Source of the DNA: Rhodothermaceae bacterium bin80 | GTDB taxonomy: Bacteria; Bacteroidota; Rhodothermia; Rhodothermales; Bin80 | NCBI GenBank assembly: GCA_002238805.1 | Contig: MPNB01000022.1 | Location: forward strand, 1 to 45,745 | Length of the DNA stretch: 45,745 nt | Reading direction: 5' to 3' | Shown: positions 9,842 to 20,123 of the stretch, piece after piece | Position numbering within the stretch: position 1 is the first letter of the stretch | Layout of the letters: each line of letters begins with the position of its first letter | Notes under the pieces: generated by a model | Told to the model about the DNA's origin: nothing | Database searches by the model: none | What the model saw: the letters and a program-made list of their open reading frames with translations, nothing else | Position numbers and translations under genes: made by a program

Positions 9842-10963
9842 ATGCGCCCAATTTGCTGTTATCTTTTGCTTTCGCTGCTCATTGTGGCAGCCTGTACGGA
9901 CCCAACCTCCGACGTCGGTCTGGATTTGCTGGGAGAGAGCACAAATCCCAGGACTAAGACCGCACTGTCAAAGTCGTTTTCGTCTTCATCGCTCGTCGAC
10001 ATAACAGGAGCTGCGCCCCGTGTGCTCGTCGGGGCTGCTGACGATCCGTTAACCGGTCAGGTTGAGGCATCCGGTTTTTTGGACTTTGCAGGGCAGTTTT
10101 CTGGCGCCTCGTCAGACGCCATAAGTGAAGTTCAACTAAGGCTTGCGCGTAATTATGATTTCGGGGATACAACAGGCGTACTCCAGTTTTCTCTGCATCA
10201 GGTTCTTACTGAATGGGACCAGAGTGGACTTAAAGCCGACACTGTTTTGACAATTGGCCCTGAAATCATCAACGTCAACGTAACAACGCGAGACACACTC
10301 ATCACGATTGATCTGCCAACTGCGTGGATTGATGCAAACGAAGATGTACTTCGAAGCGATAACTTTGGCTCAGAATTTTACGGATTTGCTCTCGTAGATA
10401 ACGACAGCGAACAAGTGGCCGGGTTCAATTCCGTATCCACCACACTTGTGGTAACGTCAACGGCTGGACCGACGACATTTATTGTAAGCAGCACGTATAC
10501 AAAAATTGAGCGAAAGACAGAACCCGATCCCCCGAATGACCTCGTCCTGTTCCAAGACGGTGCAGGCCCCGCGATCGCACTTGACTTTGATCTCGAGGAC
10601 TTCTCAAACCTACCTATCAACGGCGCGGTACTCACTTTCAGTGCCAATACGGTAGCCAGTCAAAACGCCCCTCCAAATTTTGTGCGTCCACTCTCGCGCA
10701 GGCTGCAACTGGTTGCAGTGGCATCTGATGAAGAAGCCCCTGCAATCTTGGTTGGCGAAGCCGACCTGAATGAGGACGGTAAGTACCGCTTCTCCGGGCA
10801 AGATCTCAGCATTTTCTTCCAGAGCGTCTTTTTTGGGTCACTAGAGTACGAGTATTTAGAATTGCGTGCACCCGTGATTAATAATGCCTTGAACACTGTC
10901 CTCCTATACGGTACTAACACCGGGGATATGTCTCCGCGTGCAACTATTATTGCGTCGCCATGA
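9842..10963 (+). CDS. DUF4270 family lipoprotein
   Basis: 373 residues. The N-terminus (MRPICCYLLLSLLIVAAC) is a lipoprotein signal with lipobox IVAAC, Cys18. It is followed by TDPTSDVGLDLLGE, which is typical of DUF4270 proteins (C-x-x-x-S-x-x-G-x-x-L). The rest is beta-rich, with the pattern ISEVQLRLARNYDFGDT...LHQVLTEWDQ seen in surface proteins with jelly-roll-like domains. DUF4270 proteins are outer-membrane lipoproteins of Bacteroidota with unknown function. I chose the ATG at 9842 because it begins the signal; a longer frame starts at 9806. Its stop overlaps the next ATG (ATGA), so it is translationally coupled to the outer-membrane protein that follows. Confidence 0.88.
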   Translation: MRPICCYLLLSLLIVAACTDPTSDVGLDLLGESTNPRTKTALSKSFSSSSLVDITGAAPRVLVGAADDPLTGQVEASGFLDFAGQFSGASSDAISEVQLRLARNYDFGDTTGVLQFSLHQVLTEWDQSGLKADTVLTIGPEIINVNVTTRDTLITIDLPTAWIDANEDVLRSDNFGSEFYGFALVDNDSEQVAGFNSVSTTLVVTSTAGPTTFIVSSTYTKIERKTEPDPPNDLVLFQDGAGPAIALDFDLEDFSNLPINGAVLTFSANTVASQNAPPNFVRPLSRRLQLVAVASDEEAPAILVGEADLNEDGKYRFSGQDLSIFFQSVFFGSLEYEYLELRAPVINNALNTVLLYGTNTGDMSPRATIIASP

Positions 10964-12234
10964 GAAAATACTGTTCATGTGCTATCCTAACAGCGCTGAT
11001 CCTGGCGAATAATATTCAGGCTCAGGGGCAGGATGATGGTTCGTTCTACTCCCGGTATGGGATTGGGGAACTTAGTTCATTCGCTTCCAGCCAGTCTCAG
11101 TCTCTTGGCGGTGCGGGGACTGCGCTCTTCTCATACGATTACATGAACTTCAGCAATCCTGCAACGTGGAGCCGACAGACACTGGTTCGTGTTGCCGCCG
11201 GAGCGCAGTTCAATCGAATACATGCCCAAGATGCGGGTGGACGAAATGAGCGCTTGATCCATGGAAATTTCAATGCACTCCAGATCGGAGTGCCCCTCCT
11301 ATCTACGCGACTAGGTTTGGGAGCCTCCTACGAACCTTACAGCCAAATTAATTATGAAGTATCAAGTACAGGAACCTTAGATGCGGGAGTGGAGGGAGAA
11401 CTGCCCTATCAGATTCATCATGAAGGCTCTGGAGGTCTGCGTCAAGCAAGGATTGGCCTCGGACTGAGGTTAAGCCGATGGGCTTCGATTGGCGCATCTG
11501 GTGATTTCATTTTTGGAATCATCAGAGAGGGACGACGTACTACATTTGCATCCTCTGATCTCCTTGAAACCAGATTAGTGCGCAGTACCCGCTTATCTGG
11601 ATTCACTTCGTCTGCTGGTGTAGCACTGTCCTTCAGTGGCGAAGAATACGAGATATCTGTTGCTGCCAGTGGAAGCTTACCAGTAACTCTGACAGGAACC
11701 CGGGCATTAACCCTTGGAGAAAGTCTGGATCTCGATACCTTGGGGGTAACAACTAGGGGAAACGTGAAGGTGCCACTCCGAGTACGTGGTGGATTGTCCT
11801 TCCGATATCAGAACCGCTGGCTACTGAGCGCCGAAGTCCGGCAGGAACCTTGGTCCTCTGCTTCCAGTACCTTACCTTTCGCAGGGTTCAAGCCGAATAA
11901 TTTGCGTGACCGTATGCGTTATGGAGGAGGCGTGGAGTTTATCCCCGCAGGAGCTGCATTACAGGCATCTTATTTGCGCCGGGTAGCCTATCGTATCGGT
12001 TTCTATCGAGACAACCTTTATGTGAGTCCGGCACCCGGCATGGATATTGCTGTTAATGCCATTACAGGCGGATTTGGTCTACCCACATTATTTTTTGGTA
12101 CCAAGGTTGACATTACCTTTGAAGTTGGTACGCGCGGATCTACCGATCAAAACCTGATCCGTGACCGGTTTATCGGCGTGTCAGCCACTTTAAATGTCGG
12201 AGAACGTTGGTTCGTCAAACGAAGGCTCGGATAA
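10960..12234 (+). CDS. Outer-membrane beta-barrel protein (PorV/FadL-like architecture)
   Basis: 424 residues with a signal peptide (MRKYCSCAILTALILANNIQAQ). The mature part begins GSFYSRYGIGELSSFASSQS...SLGGAGTALFSYDYMNFSNPATWS. This 'YSRYGIG, SLGGA, NPA' signature is common to uncharacterised Bacteroidota outer-membrane barrels related to FadL/PorV. Alternating beta-strand segments rich in Gly, Arg and aromatic residues continue to the end. It overlaps the DUF4270 gene by four bases (ATGA), so the two proteins probably act together at the outer membrane. The transported or bound molecule cannot be told from sequence. Confidence 0.82.
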   Translation: MRKYCSCAILTALILANNIQAQGQDDGSFYSRYGIGELSSFASSQSQSLGGAGTALFSYDYMNFSNPATWSRQTLVRVAAGAQFNRIHAQDAGGRNERLIHGNFNALQIGVPLLSTRLGLGASYEPYSQINYEVSSTGTLDAGVEGELPYQIHHEGSGGLRQARIGLGLRLSRWASIGASGDFIFGIIREGRRTTFASSDLLETRLVRSTRLSGFTSSAGVALSFSGEEYEISVAASGSLPVTLTGTRALTLGESLDLDTLGVTTRGNVKVPLRVRGGLSFRYQNRWLLSAEVRQEPWSSASSTLPFAGFKPNNLRDRMRYGGGVEFIPAGAALQASYLRRVAYRIGFYRDNLYVSPAPGMDIAVNAITGGFGLPTLFFGTKVDITFEVGTRGSTDQNLIRDRFIGVSATLNVGERWFVKRRLG

Positions 12235-12289
12235 GTCATTTGCTGGCATATTCTTGCTTAAATTCTGTAGTTAGTGAAATCCAGATCCT

Positions 12290-13567
12290 ATGTATCGCAT
12301 CTCCACTTGCCTGCTGGCCCTATTGATCATCTCAGTCCCGCTGGTGTCTACGATTTCAGCGCAGACCGCCGACGATGACGACCGAGAGATTAGAAGACAT
12401 TACAGTCTCTACTTCGAGAACTTCAAAAATCAAAACTACCGTGATGCTTTGCATTGGCTGGTATGGATCCTGTATAACGCACCTGACGGCTACAAGCGCT
12501 ACACGGATGTGAACTTCAGGCGCGCCATTGAGACCTTTCAGGCACTGGCCAATGAGGAGGAGGATGCCGCAAAGAAACGTGCGTGGCTCGATTCTGCACT
12601 TGTGCACTTCGATCGGGTGATCCCCGTTCTCTCCGAACTCGAAGTAGAGATTGACCCGTTCATTTGGACCCGCAATAAGGGACGATTCATTCAAACCAAT
12701 ATCAATGAACTCGCTGATCTTCGCTCCGAAATGATCGCAGCATATCGAAGCTCCTATGAAATGGATCCGCAGCGCATAGATCCCTATTACCTTGATGTCA
12801 TTGTTTCGGACCTATATCAGGGGGGAGATATCGGGGCTACACTCAATTTCCTGCGTGAACTCAGAGACAAGCGGGGAGATGAAGAGAGTATTGAGGGATT
12901 GATCCACAAGTATTTCGTTGTGATTCCCCCGGATGAGCAAATTGCCTTCCTAGAGGAGCAGTACGAAGCTGACCCCGACAACGCCGAACTAGTTACGCAG
13001 CTCTTTGGACTGTACCAGCAGGAAGCTTATCGTGAAGAAATGCTGGGACTTGCAGACAAAATTCTTAGTATGGAACCTACTGCAGCAACATTGCGGTTGT
13101 TAACTCGGATGTACGTCGAAGATGGTGACAACGAACGTGCCATTGAACTCTTCGAGCAAATGCGGGCCCTGCCAGATGTAGAAATCCTTGCTCAAGATTA
13201 TTACAATATCGGGTTGGCATATCAGGATATGGAAAGCTTTCGCGAGGCGCGCGACCACTTTAGATTGGCCATAGATACTGACCCGGAATTTCAGCCAGCC
13301 CGTGTTGCTATTCCAAATCTGTATTCCACAGCCGTTGCCAGCTGTGGGGTGGCCGATCGTGAACAGGCCGCAGTGTTCTGGTTGATTGCAGATGAATATT
13401 CTCGCATCGGCGATCAGGAAGGTGTCAACCGAATGGCTACTGCCTACCCTACCGCCGAAGATATTTTCTACGTAACCCGCTGGAATGCAGATGAAAGTAC
13501 ACAGGCGAGTTATACTTGTCGTGGTATGACCATAAGTGGTACAACTACGGTTCGGCAACGTCGTTAA
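12290..13567 (+). CDS. Exported TPR-repeat protein
   Basis: 425 residues with a signal peptide (MYRISTCLLALLIISVPLVS...TISAQ). Helical TPR-like units follow: YFENFKNQNYRDALHWLVWI near the N-terminus, LEEQYEADPDNAELVTQLFG and MYVEDGDNERAIELFEQM in the middle, and YYNIGLAYQDMESFREARDH with FRLAIDTDPEFQPAR towards the end. Such proteins act as periplasmic scaffolds. It starts 55 bases after the outer-membrane barrel gene and may be in the same transcription unit, which would fit an envelope-assembly role. No specific function is recognised. Confidence 0.85.
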   Translation: MYRISTCLLALLIISVPLVSTISAQTADDDDREIRRHYSLYFENFKNQNYRDALHWLVWILYNAPDGYKRYTDVNFRRAIETFQALANEEEDAAKKRAWLDSALVHFDRVIPVLSELEVEIDPFIWTRNKGRFIQTNINELADLRSEMIAAYRSSYEMDPQRIDPYYLDVIVSDLYQGGDIGATLNFLRELRDKRGDEESIEGLIHKYFVVIPPDEQIAFLEEQYEADPDNAELVTQLFGLYQQEAYREEMLGLADKILSMEPTAATLRLLTRMYVEDGDNERAIELFEQMRALPDVEILAQDYYNIGLAYQDMESFREARDHFRLAIDTDPEFQPARVAIPNLYSTAVASCGVADREQAAVFWLIADEYSRIGDQEGVNRMATAYPTAEDIFYVTRWNADESTQASYTCRGMTISGTTTVRQRR

Positions 13568-13706
13568 ACATTCCTGCAAACTCGATACCCCTCAGGAGAG
13601 AATCCTGTAGGATCAGATAAGCGACGTAATAATCCACTGCCTCACTTTTATCATTTGCGACGGGGCAACATGGTTTGGCGTACCGTTGTAACGTCGGGAC
13701 CCCTAG

Positions 13707-15023
<1,317 letters not shown>

Positions 15024-15035
15024 GAGGAACAGTGA

Positions 15036-15347
15036 ATGGCGTCTACAGCAACACCACAGCATGCTTCAACGGGCAGGCGTCTTACGCGCCTGCTGTTTAT
15101 AGGTCTGGTGTTTGCGGGGTTGCTCTGGTTCACCTGGTTTGACAGTTATAGCCTGATCCGACGGGCCAAATGGCAGCGGGAATATGAGCAACTGGTGGAG
15201 GAAAATACGCAGTTAAAAAGCGAAATAGCCGAGCTCCAGTCTATGCTTGAAAAACCACCAAGCGACGAGACGATAGAAAAAATCGCGCGTGAGCAATATG
15301 GTATGCGACGCGATGGAGAAACTGTTTATCGAGTAGAGGAACAATAA
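15036..15347 (+). CDS. FtsB/DivIC-family septum formation initiator
   Basis: 103 residues: a short cytoplasmic N-terminus, one transmembrane helix (about residues 19-39, LLFIGLVFAGLLWFTWFDS), and a periplasmic coiled coil (about 45-75, YEQLVEENTQLKSEIAELQ). It ends with the typical KIAREQYGMRRDGETVYRV segment. The protein would bridge the divisome as FtsB/DivIC does. It lies directly after eno, the classic position. A fair ribosome-binding site (AGAGGA, 15023-15028) precedes the ATG. It sits two bases from the following ROK gene, so these genes are probably cotranscribed. Confidence 0.92.
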   Translation: MASTATPQHASTGRRLTRLLFIGLVFAGLLWFTWFDSYSLIRRAKWQREYEQLVEENTQLKSEIAELQSMLEKPPSDETIEKIAREQYGMRRDGETVYRVEEQ

Positions 15348-15349
15348 AA

Positions 15350-16315
15350 ATGCACGCTATCGGCATTGATCTTGGCGGTACTAATATTAAGGCTGCTTTA
15401 GTCCATAAAACATTCGGATTGGTTAACACTAACTCAGTCCCAACCGAAGCTGAAGAGGGCAAAGAACATGTACTAAATCAAATATCCTTAGCCGTAAAAC
15501 CTTTCTTGAAACGCAGAAATCGCATACTCGGCATAGGTATAGGCGCCCCTGGGACAATTGATCTCGATAGAAAGTCGCTAATTCATCCACCAAACATGCC
15601 CGGATGGGGAGTTGTTAACCTGCGATCAGCTCTAAAAAAACGTTTAGGAAAACGACTGAACGTTTTTGTTGAGAATGATGCCAACGCGGCCGCTCTTGGA
15701 TCTGGACGCTACGGAGCAGCACGGAACTATGATCACTTTATCATGGTCACGCTCGGGACAGGAGTCGGCGGCGCTATCGTATTCAATAACCGAATCTTTC
15801 GAGGTGAGACCGGAGCGGCCGGAGAACTTGGACATATGTCCATCAATTTTGATGGTCCACCGGATATGGCCGGTGTCAATGGGGCCATTGAAGCATACCT
15901 AGGACAGCGATTCCTGACAGGACATGCACGCGAACAATTGGGTAAATATCCCGACAGCGCGTTGTGTGCAGCTCCGGGACTAGCGAACCTCACTCCCGCC
16001 GTAATTGCAGGAGCAGCTATGAATGGAGACCTAGGTGCCACTGAAGTCCTCAAGTGGGCCGGACAGAAGCTGGGCTGTGTATTGGGCGGCGTTGTTAACC
16101 TCCTCGACATACGTACTATTGTCATAGGCGGAGGTATTTCCAATGCGGGCGACTTGTTGTTGGAGCCAGCACGAGACATCATTAAGTCATACATAAAGCC
16201 CGGTATGCGCGACAGCGTTGTCGTAATTCAGGAAACGCTCGGAAACGAGGCCGGTATGCTTGGTGCTGCCAGTCTTGTATTCGATCAGATCGATGACGAT
16301 AACCGCAAACGGTGA
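15350..16315 (+). CDS. ROK-family sugar kinase lacking the zinc-binding cysteines
   Basis: 321 residues of the ROK family (glucokinase, NagK-like). It has the phosphate-binding IGIDLGGTNIKAALV at the start, the catalytic-Asp region VENDANAAALG, VTLGTGVGGAIV, GETGAAGELGHMSI with His162, and IVIGGGISNAGD near the end. The family's zinc motif CxCGxxGCxE is present in register but all three Cys are replaced: residues 172-181 read DMAGVNGAIE. His162 is kept. The enzyme must fold without the structural zinc. The sugar substrate is not predictable; glucose is likely by family. It lies between the ftsB-like and LptD-like genes and overlaps the latter's start by 23 bases. Confidence 0.92.
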   Translation: MHAIGIDLGGTNIKAALVHKTFGLVNTNSVPTEAEEGKEHVLNQISLAVKPFLKRRNRILGIGIGAPGTIDLDRKSLIHPPNMPGWGVVNLRSALKKRLGKRLNVFVENDANAAALGSGRYGAARNYDHFIMVTLGTGVGGAIVFNNRIFRGETGAAGELGHMSINFDGPPDMAGVNGAIEAYLGQRFLTGHAREQLGKYPDSALCAAPGLANLTPAVIAGAAMNGDLGATEVLKWAGQKLGCVLGGVVNLLDIRTIVIGGGISNAGDLLLEPARDIIKSYIKPGMRDSVVVIQETLGNEAGMLGAASLVFDQIDDDNRKR

Positions 16316-18971
16316 CGTCGTTTTAGGACAACTATTTCGCCTTGCCGCTGTTGGCCTACTGCTTTTTCCTCAGATTACTTGGGCGCAGGAAACTGAATCG
16401 CTCACTTCTCCAATAGAATTCAGCGCCCGAGACTCCCTGGTACTGCATTTTGACTCGGGAGCCGGGGATATTGGCACACTTACCGGTAATGCCACCGTAT
16501 CCTACGAAGGCGTTCAGCTCAGCGCCTACTCTATTACCTTACTCCTGGACCAGGACGAGCTTGTCGCACAGGGGCTTGCCACAGATTCAGGATTCGTGGG
16601 CTCACCAGTATTCTCAGAGGGTACCGAAACACTGACTGGATCACGTCTGGCTTACAATATCGCTACCCGCCGTGGACGTGTGACAGAAGCAAGAACACAG
16701 TTTGAGGAGGGCTTCATACAAGCGGGGATAGCAAAAGTCAGAGAAGACAGTACAATTTTTATCAAGGACGGTCTCTACACTACATGCAATTGCGGACCGG
16801 ACGAGACTCCGTCTTATTCACTCCGGGCTCGCAGAATGAAGGTCGTTGATCAAAAATGGGTCTATACCGGCCCCATTCAGCTCTTCATTTTCAATATTCC
16901 GCTGCCTGTGTGGCTACCCTTTGGCTTTCTACCCTACCAGGAGGGCCGCAGAAGCGGTCTACTGGCACCAGAATATGGAGAAGACGAGCGAGGTTTTTTC
17001 CTGCGCAATTGGGGGTGGTATTTTGCCATGAATGATAATATGGATACGCAAATCCGATTCGGTTTGTGGACAAAGGGCAGTTGGCAGGTTAACCCGGCTT
17101 TTCGTTACAACCGCCGCGACCGTTTCAGTGGCAATCTGAACGTTGATTTCCTTCACGAGCGCAGTGGTGAGCGCGATGATCCGGATTTGGTCAAACGAAA
17201 CAACCTGAGCTTCAGGTGGACCCATAACCAAACCTTCTCTCCAACATCACGCCTGAGCGCAAACGTAAACCTTACATCCAGTACCTACCTGCGCACGGTT
17301 TCGTATCAGTACGACGACAATGTTAGACAATCTATTGGTTCCTCCATCCAATTTAATCGCACCTTCAGGGGGAGTAGATCAATTTCCCTAAGCATGCGAC
17401 AGCAGCAGGTCATATCTACGGGCAGCGTCGACTTGTCTCTACCGCAATTTTCTTTTTCTCAGGGAACAAGAGCTCCATTTAAGCGCGAGAACAGCAGCGG
17501 GCAGGATCAGCGCTGGTATGAGAGACTCCAGTACAGTGTATCGTCACGTATCAACAACAGGTACAACTTCCAACCACTCTCAGACGAGGAGCTGATTGCT
17601 AATGGCGACACTTTGGCCAATGGGCAACCGATTGATTATCCATGGTATGAGGCGTTATTGGATGAAGGGAAGTACCAGGCTGCCACTGGCAGGACTGATG
17701 GTCGTATTCGTTTTGCTGCCACGCACCGCGTACCTATCTCAGCCCCGTTTGCAATACGCCGGATACCCCTATTAGGACAGGTTCGCCTGAATTTTTCGCC
17801 GAATGCAAATTATACCGAAGACTGGTTCATCACTTCTGAGCGTCAAACACTTCTGGCTGACGGTACAACCGAAAGAACAACGGAACAAGGATTTTTTGCC
17901 CTGAGGCAGTTCAATACAGGGGCATCCGCGAACACAACGATTTACGGGCTTTTTCCTGTCAAACTTGGACAGTACCAGGGATTAAGACACACAGTGCGAC
18001 CACGGGTTGGGTTTTCATATCGGCCGGATTTTGCTGGCGATACCTGGGGGTATACACGTCCTTTACTGGATCAAGCCGGCCTGCCTGTCGTGGATACATT
18101 GGCAACGGGGCCGACCCCGCGCCGCTATAGCATTGTTACGGGCGTACAGAGTGGGGTCCAGAAAGCGATCAATTTTGGGATTGACAATACATTCGAGACC
18201 AAGCGGGTGAGCATAGACTCAACCGGATCCGATCAGAGCCGTGTTCTTCGGCTCTTCACTCTAAACGCATCCAGCAGCTACAACTTTGCGGCAGATTCGC
18301 TCAGAATGTCTCCCATACGCATAAGCGCCCGCACCAATATTCTAGGCCAGTTCAGCATAAACTTCAGCTCTACCTTCTCACCCTACAAACTCAGCCCCGA
18401 TGGTAGTCGCATTGTAAACGAGTATGTCTTCTCACTTCGTGATCTAGCTATTGCCCGACTAACGCAGCTGAGTGTACGTGGGAGTATGCAATTGAGTGGA
18501 CGCACGCGAACTCGTACAGCAGACATGCCGACGGGCACCTCGACCATGCCTCAGTTTGGTAATTCAGTTCCCTCTTTCGGAACAGGCATAAACAATCAGT
18601 TTTCGCAAACCAGCGGGGCTGGCGGATTCGAAAATTGGTCATTAAACCTGAGTTTTGTCTATCAGATTACTCGACCGCAATTGGTCCTTCGCCGTTCAGC
18701 TACCGTAAATACGGGCTTCAACTTCAGCCTAACACCAACTTGGCGTGTTCGAGGCCAAACAGGCTATGATCTTGAGCGAAAACAAATCGTAACAACGACG
18801 CTCAACTTATCGAAAGAGTTCGAGTGCTGGAATATGTCTTTCCGTTGGATTCCATTTGGGACTTACCAGTCGTGGGGGTTCAATTTACACGTGAAGAGTG
18901 GTCGCCTAGCAGAATTTCTGCGTTTCCAGCAACCACGTGCAGAACGTAACCGGGGATTTCGGGGGATCTGA
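16293..18971 (+). CDS. LptD-like outer-membrane LPS assembly protein
   Basis: 893 residues. It has an N-terminal signal (about 1-30, ending ITWAQE), then an OstA/LptA-like beta-jellyroll (about 38-150: GNATVSYEGVQLSAYSITLL, GSRLAYNIATRRGRV). The conserved join TTCNCGPDETPSYSLRAR and FNIPLPVWLPFGFLPYQEGR leads into a large C-terminal beta-barrel that ends with WIPFGTYQSWGFNLHVKSG. This is the Bacteroidota 'putative LPS assembly protein LptD' layout. Its role is to insert LPS into the outer leaflet with LptE. I chose the ATG at 16293, which gives the signal peptide. The start lies inside the ROK gene, which suggests coupled translation. Only the CNC pair supplies Cys in the N-terminal part, so the disulfides differ from E. 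coli LptD. Confidence 0.88.
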   Translation: MTITANGDVVLGQLFRLAAVGLLLFPQITWAQETESLTSPIEFSARDSLVLHFDSGAGDIGTLTGNATVSYEGVQLSAYSITLLLDQDELVAQGLATDSGFVGSPVFSEGTETLTGSRLAYNIATRRGRVTEARTQFEEGFIQAGIAKVREDSTIFIKDGLYTTCNCGPDETPSYSLRARRMKVVDQKWVYTGPIQLFIFNIPLPVWLPFGFLPYQEGRRSGLLAPEYGEDERGFFLRNWGWYFAMNDNMDTQIRFGLWTKGSWQVNPAFRYNRRDRFSGNLNVDFLHERSGERDDPDLVKRNNLSFRWTHNQTFSPTSRLSANVNLTSSTYLRTVSYQYDDNVRQSIGSSIQFNRTFRGSRSISLSMRQQQVISTGSVDLSLPQFSFSQGTRAPFKRENSSGQDQRWYERLQYSVSSRINNRYNFQPLSDEELIANGDTLANGQPIDYPWYEALLDEGKYQAATGRTDGRIRFAATHRVPISAPFAIRRIPLLGQVRLNFSPNANYTEDWFITSERQTLLADGTTERTTEQGFFALRQFNTGASANTTIYGLFPVKLGQYQGLRHTVRPRVGFSYRPDFAGDTWGYTRPLLDQAGLPVVDTLATGPTPRRYSIVTGVQSGVQKAINFGIDNTFETKRVSIDSTGSDQSRVLRLFTLNASSSYNFAADSLRMSPIRISARTNILGQFSINFSSTFSPYKLSPDGSRIVNEYVFSLRDLAIARLTQLSVRGSMQLSGRTRTRTADMPTGTSTMPQFGNSVPSFGTGINNQFSQTSGAGGFENWSLNLSFVYQITRPQLVLRRSATVNTGFNFSLTPTWRVRGQTGYDLERKQIVTTTLNLSKEFECWNMSFRWIPFGTYQSWGFNLHVKSGRLAEFLRFQQPRAERNRGFRGI

Positions 18972-19077
18972 ACCACATCTCCGCAACCAAACGACCTTAC
19001 CGCACATGCCGCTTGGTTACTGGCATCCTGATCACCAGTAACGTCCCGCACTCATGCTTTACCAAGTACAAGGCACA

Positions 19078-19475
19078 TCATACCTCTTGGGGCCGTTTGA
19101 AGAAGCTCCACTTGACCTTGGTATCCAAGTGCTTACTGGCTACGTGAATAGCCGGTATCCAAATGGTAAAAAAGATTACAGCTTCACTCCACGCACGATG
19201 AGCTTCATACAGCCAATTTATAATATTCGCAATGGCACCAAGAAACATGGTAGCCATCAAACCCAGTCACCAAGCTATACTCCAGCGCTCAACTTTTTTG
19301 GCTATCGGGACGTACAGAAAAATGGCTGCGGCTACCACCTATCGCAATGGCGGAAGCCAGCAACAATTGGTTTGTGCTATAATCGCCATCAAGGCCGCGC
19401 CAGTACCCCCAAAGGGTGATCAGAGGATACGTAACAGCGAGTACCAACCATTTTCTGGCAAGCACTATCTAGAAG
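19078..19475 (-). pseudogene. Decayed small membrane protein (about four membrane segments)
   Basis: Reading the minus strand from about 19475, one frame gives RKWLVLAVTYPLITLWGYW, RGLDGDYSTNQLLLASAIAI. Near 19335-19350 the coherent reading jumps frame to VVAAAIFLYVPIAKKVERWS. It then meets an in-frame TGA at 19267-19269 and continues as LGLMATMFLGAIANIINWLY, EAHRAWSEAVIFFTIWIPAI, HVASKHLDTKVKWSFFKRP. Joined, this is a plausible protein of about 125 residues with four hydrophobic helices, broken by one frameshift and one nonsense codon. I do not recognise the family. Only the last 60 codons remain as an intact open frame. It lies downstream of, and convergent with, the LptD-like gene. Confidence 0.6.
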
Positions 19476-19497
19476 AGAGACCGCAGCTGCCAAGCGG

Positions 19498-19626
19498 ATG
19501 GCACAGAATATTGACGACTTGATTAATGCCCTCCTCGACCACCTGACGCAAGCCCAAGTAGAAAGAACGCAGGAAATCGCACTGGTGCGTTACAACAGGA
19601 TCAAAGCACGCAGAGCGCAGGACTGA
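19498..19626 (+). CDS. Possible 42-residue peptide, unknown
   Basis: ATG at 19498 to TGA at 19624-19626. The peptide begins MAQNIDDLINALLDHLTQAQ and ends VRYNRIKARRAQD: a predicted amphipathic helix followed by a basic tail. The open frame continues a short way upstream without a better start (…RRETAAAKRM). No family is recognised. It could be a real small protein or the surviving tail of a lost gene, since the neighbouring minus-strand membrane protein is a pseudogene. Its stop lies 9 bases from the end of the toxin-like gene on the other strand. Confidence 0.3.
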   Translation: MAQNIDDLINALLDHLTQAQVERTQEIALVRYNRIKARRAQD

Positions 19627-19634
19627 CTAAGCGT

Positions 19635-20108
19635 TCACCCTACAGGATAAAGTTTGTGGTCAGGGTCATACCAAATAATACGTAAGACGCTACCAATTTT
19701 GATGCCATAAATTCTTTTCCTACTGCCAAGTCGTAACGAAAATAATTGTTCTTTATCCTCAAGATGTAATTGTTCTAATCGTTTACCCACTTTCTTGAGC
19801 ATTTGATTCACGTAGACGTAGTGGTTGCTGCTTTTATTCCCTCGGCCATAAGTTTGTCTTTTGATCTCTGCCCATGTTAGGCCTTCAAAATCGCGTAGCT
19901 TAGGCAAGATAATGTCAGTCCAATCTTTCCCTGCTCGTTCGGAATACAAGCTTTCTGGCCAACTCTTGTCTGCGATCACGAATGACCAAGTGGGGGGTTG
20001 TGCGTCAAAATTCTTGAGCTGGGATTCCTGTGAAGACCGTGGGCGATTGCTCCCGCCCGGATTGGTCTTGATTTTCGTCCTTTTGTTCCGCTTATTGCGA
20101 GATCCCAC
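19635..20108 (-). CDS. Putative toxin partner of the Panacea antitoxin, unassigned family
   Basis: 157 residues starting with GTG at 20108. The first 30 residues are very basic and probably disordered (GSRNKRNKRTKIKTNPGGSN). The middle has LRDFEGLTWAEIKRQTYG. The end is FSLRLGSRKRIYGI then VLRIIWYDPDHKLYPV. This 'RL-x3-RIYG...WYDPDH-x-YP' ending is shared, as far as I recall, by many short uncharacterised proteins of mobile regions, and its beta-rich pattern recalls RelE/HigB-like RNases. That resemblance is a guess. The gene lies 15 bases after a DUF4065/Panacea antitoxin on the same strand, the usual antitoxin-then-toxin order. A toxin role is inferred from this context only. Confidence 0.7.
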   Translation of the reverse strand: MGSRNKRNKRTKIKTNPGGSNRPRSSQESQLKNFDAQPPTWSFVIADKSWPESLYSERAGKDWTDIILPKLRDFEGLTWAEIKRQTYGRGNKSSNHYVYVNQMLKKVGKRLEQLHLEDKEQLFSLRLGSRKRIYGIKIGSVLRIIWYDPDHKLYPVG

Positions 20109-20123
20109 TACAGCTCACGACGA

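Noticed and set aside
19054..19419. Plus-strand 121-codon frame after the LptD-like gene
   Set aside because: It is the shadow of the minus-strand membrane-protein pseudogene, whose hydrophobic reading is far more coherent.
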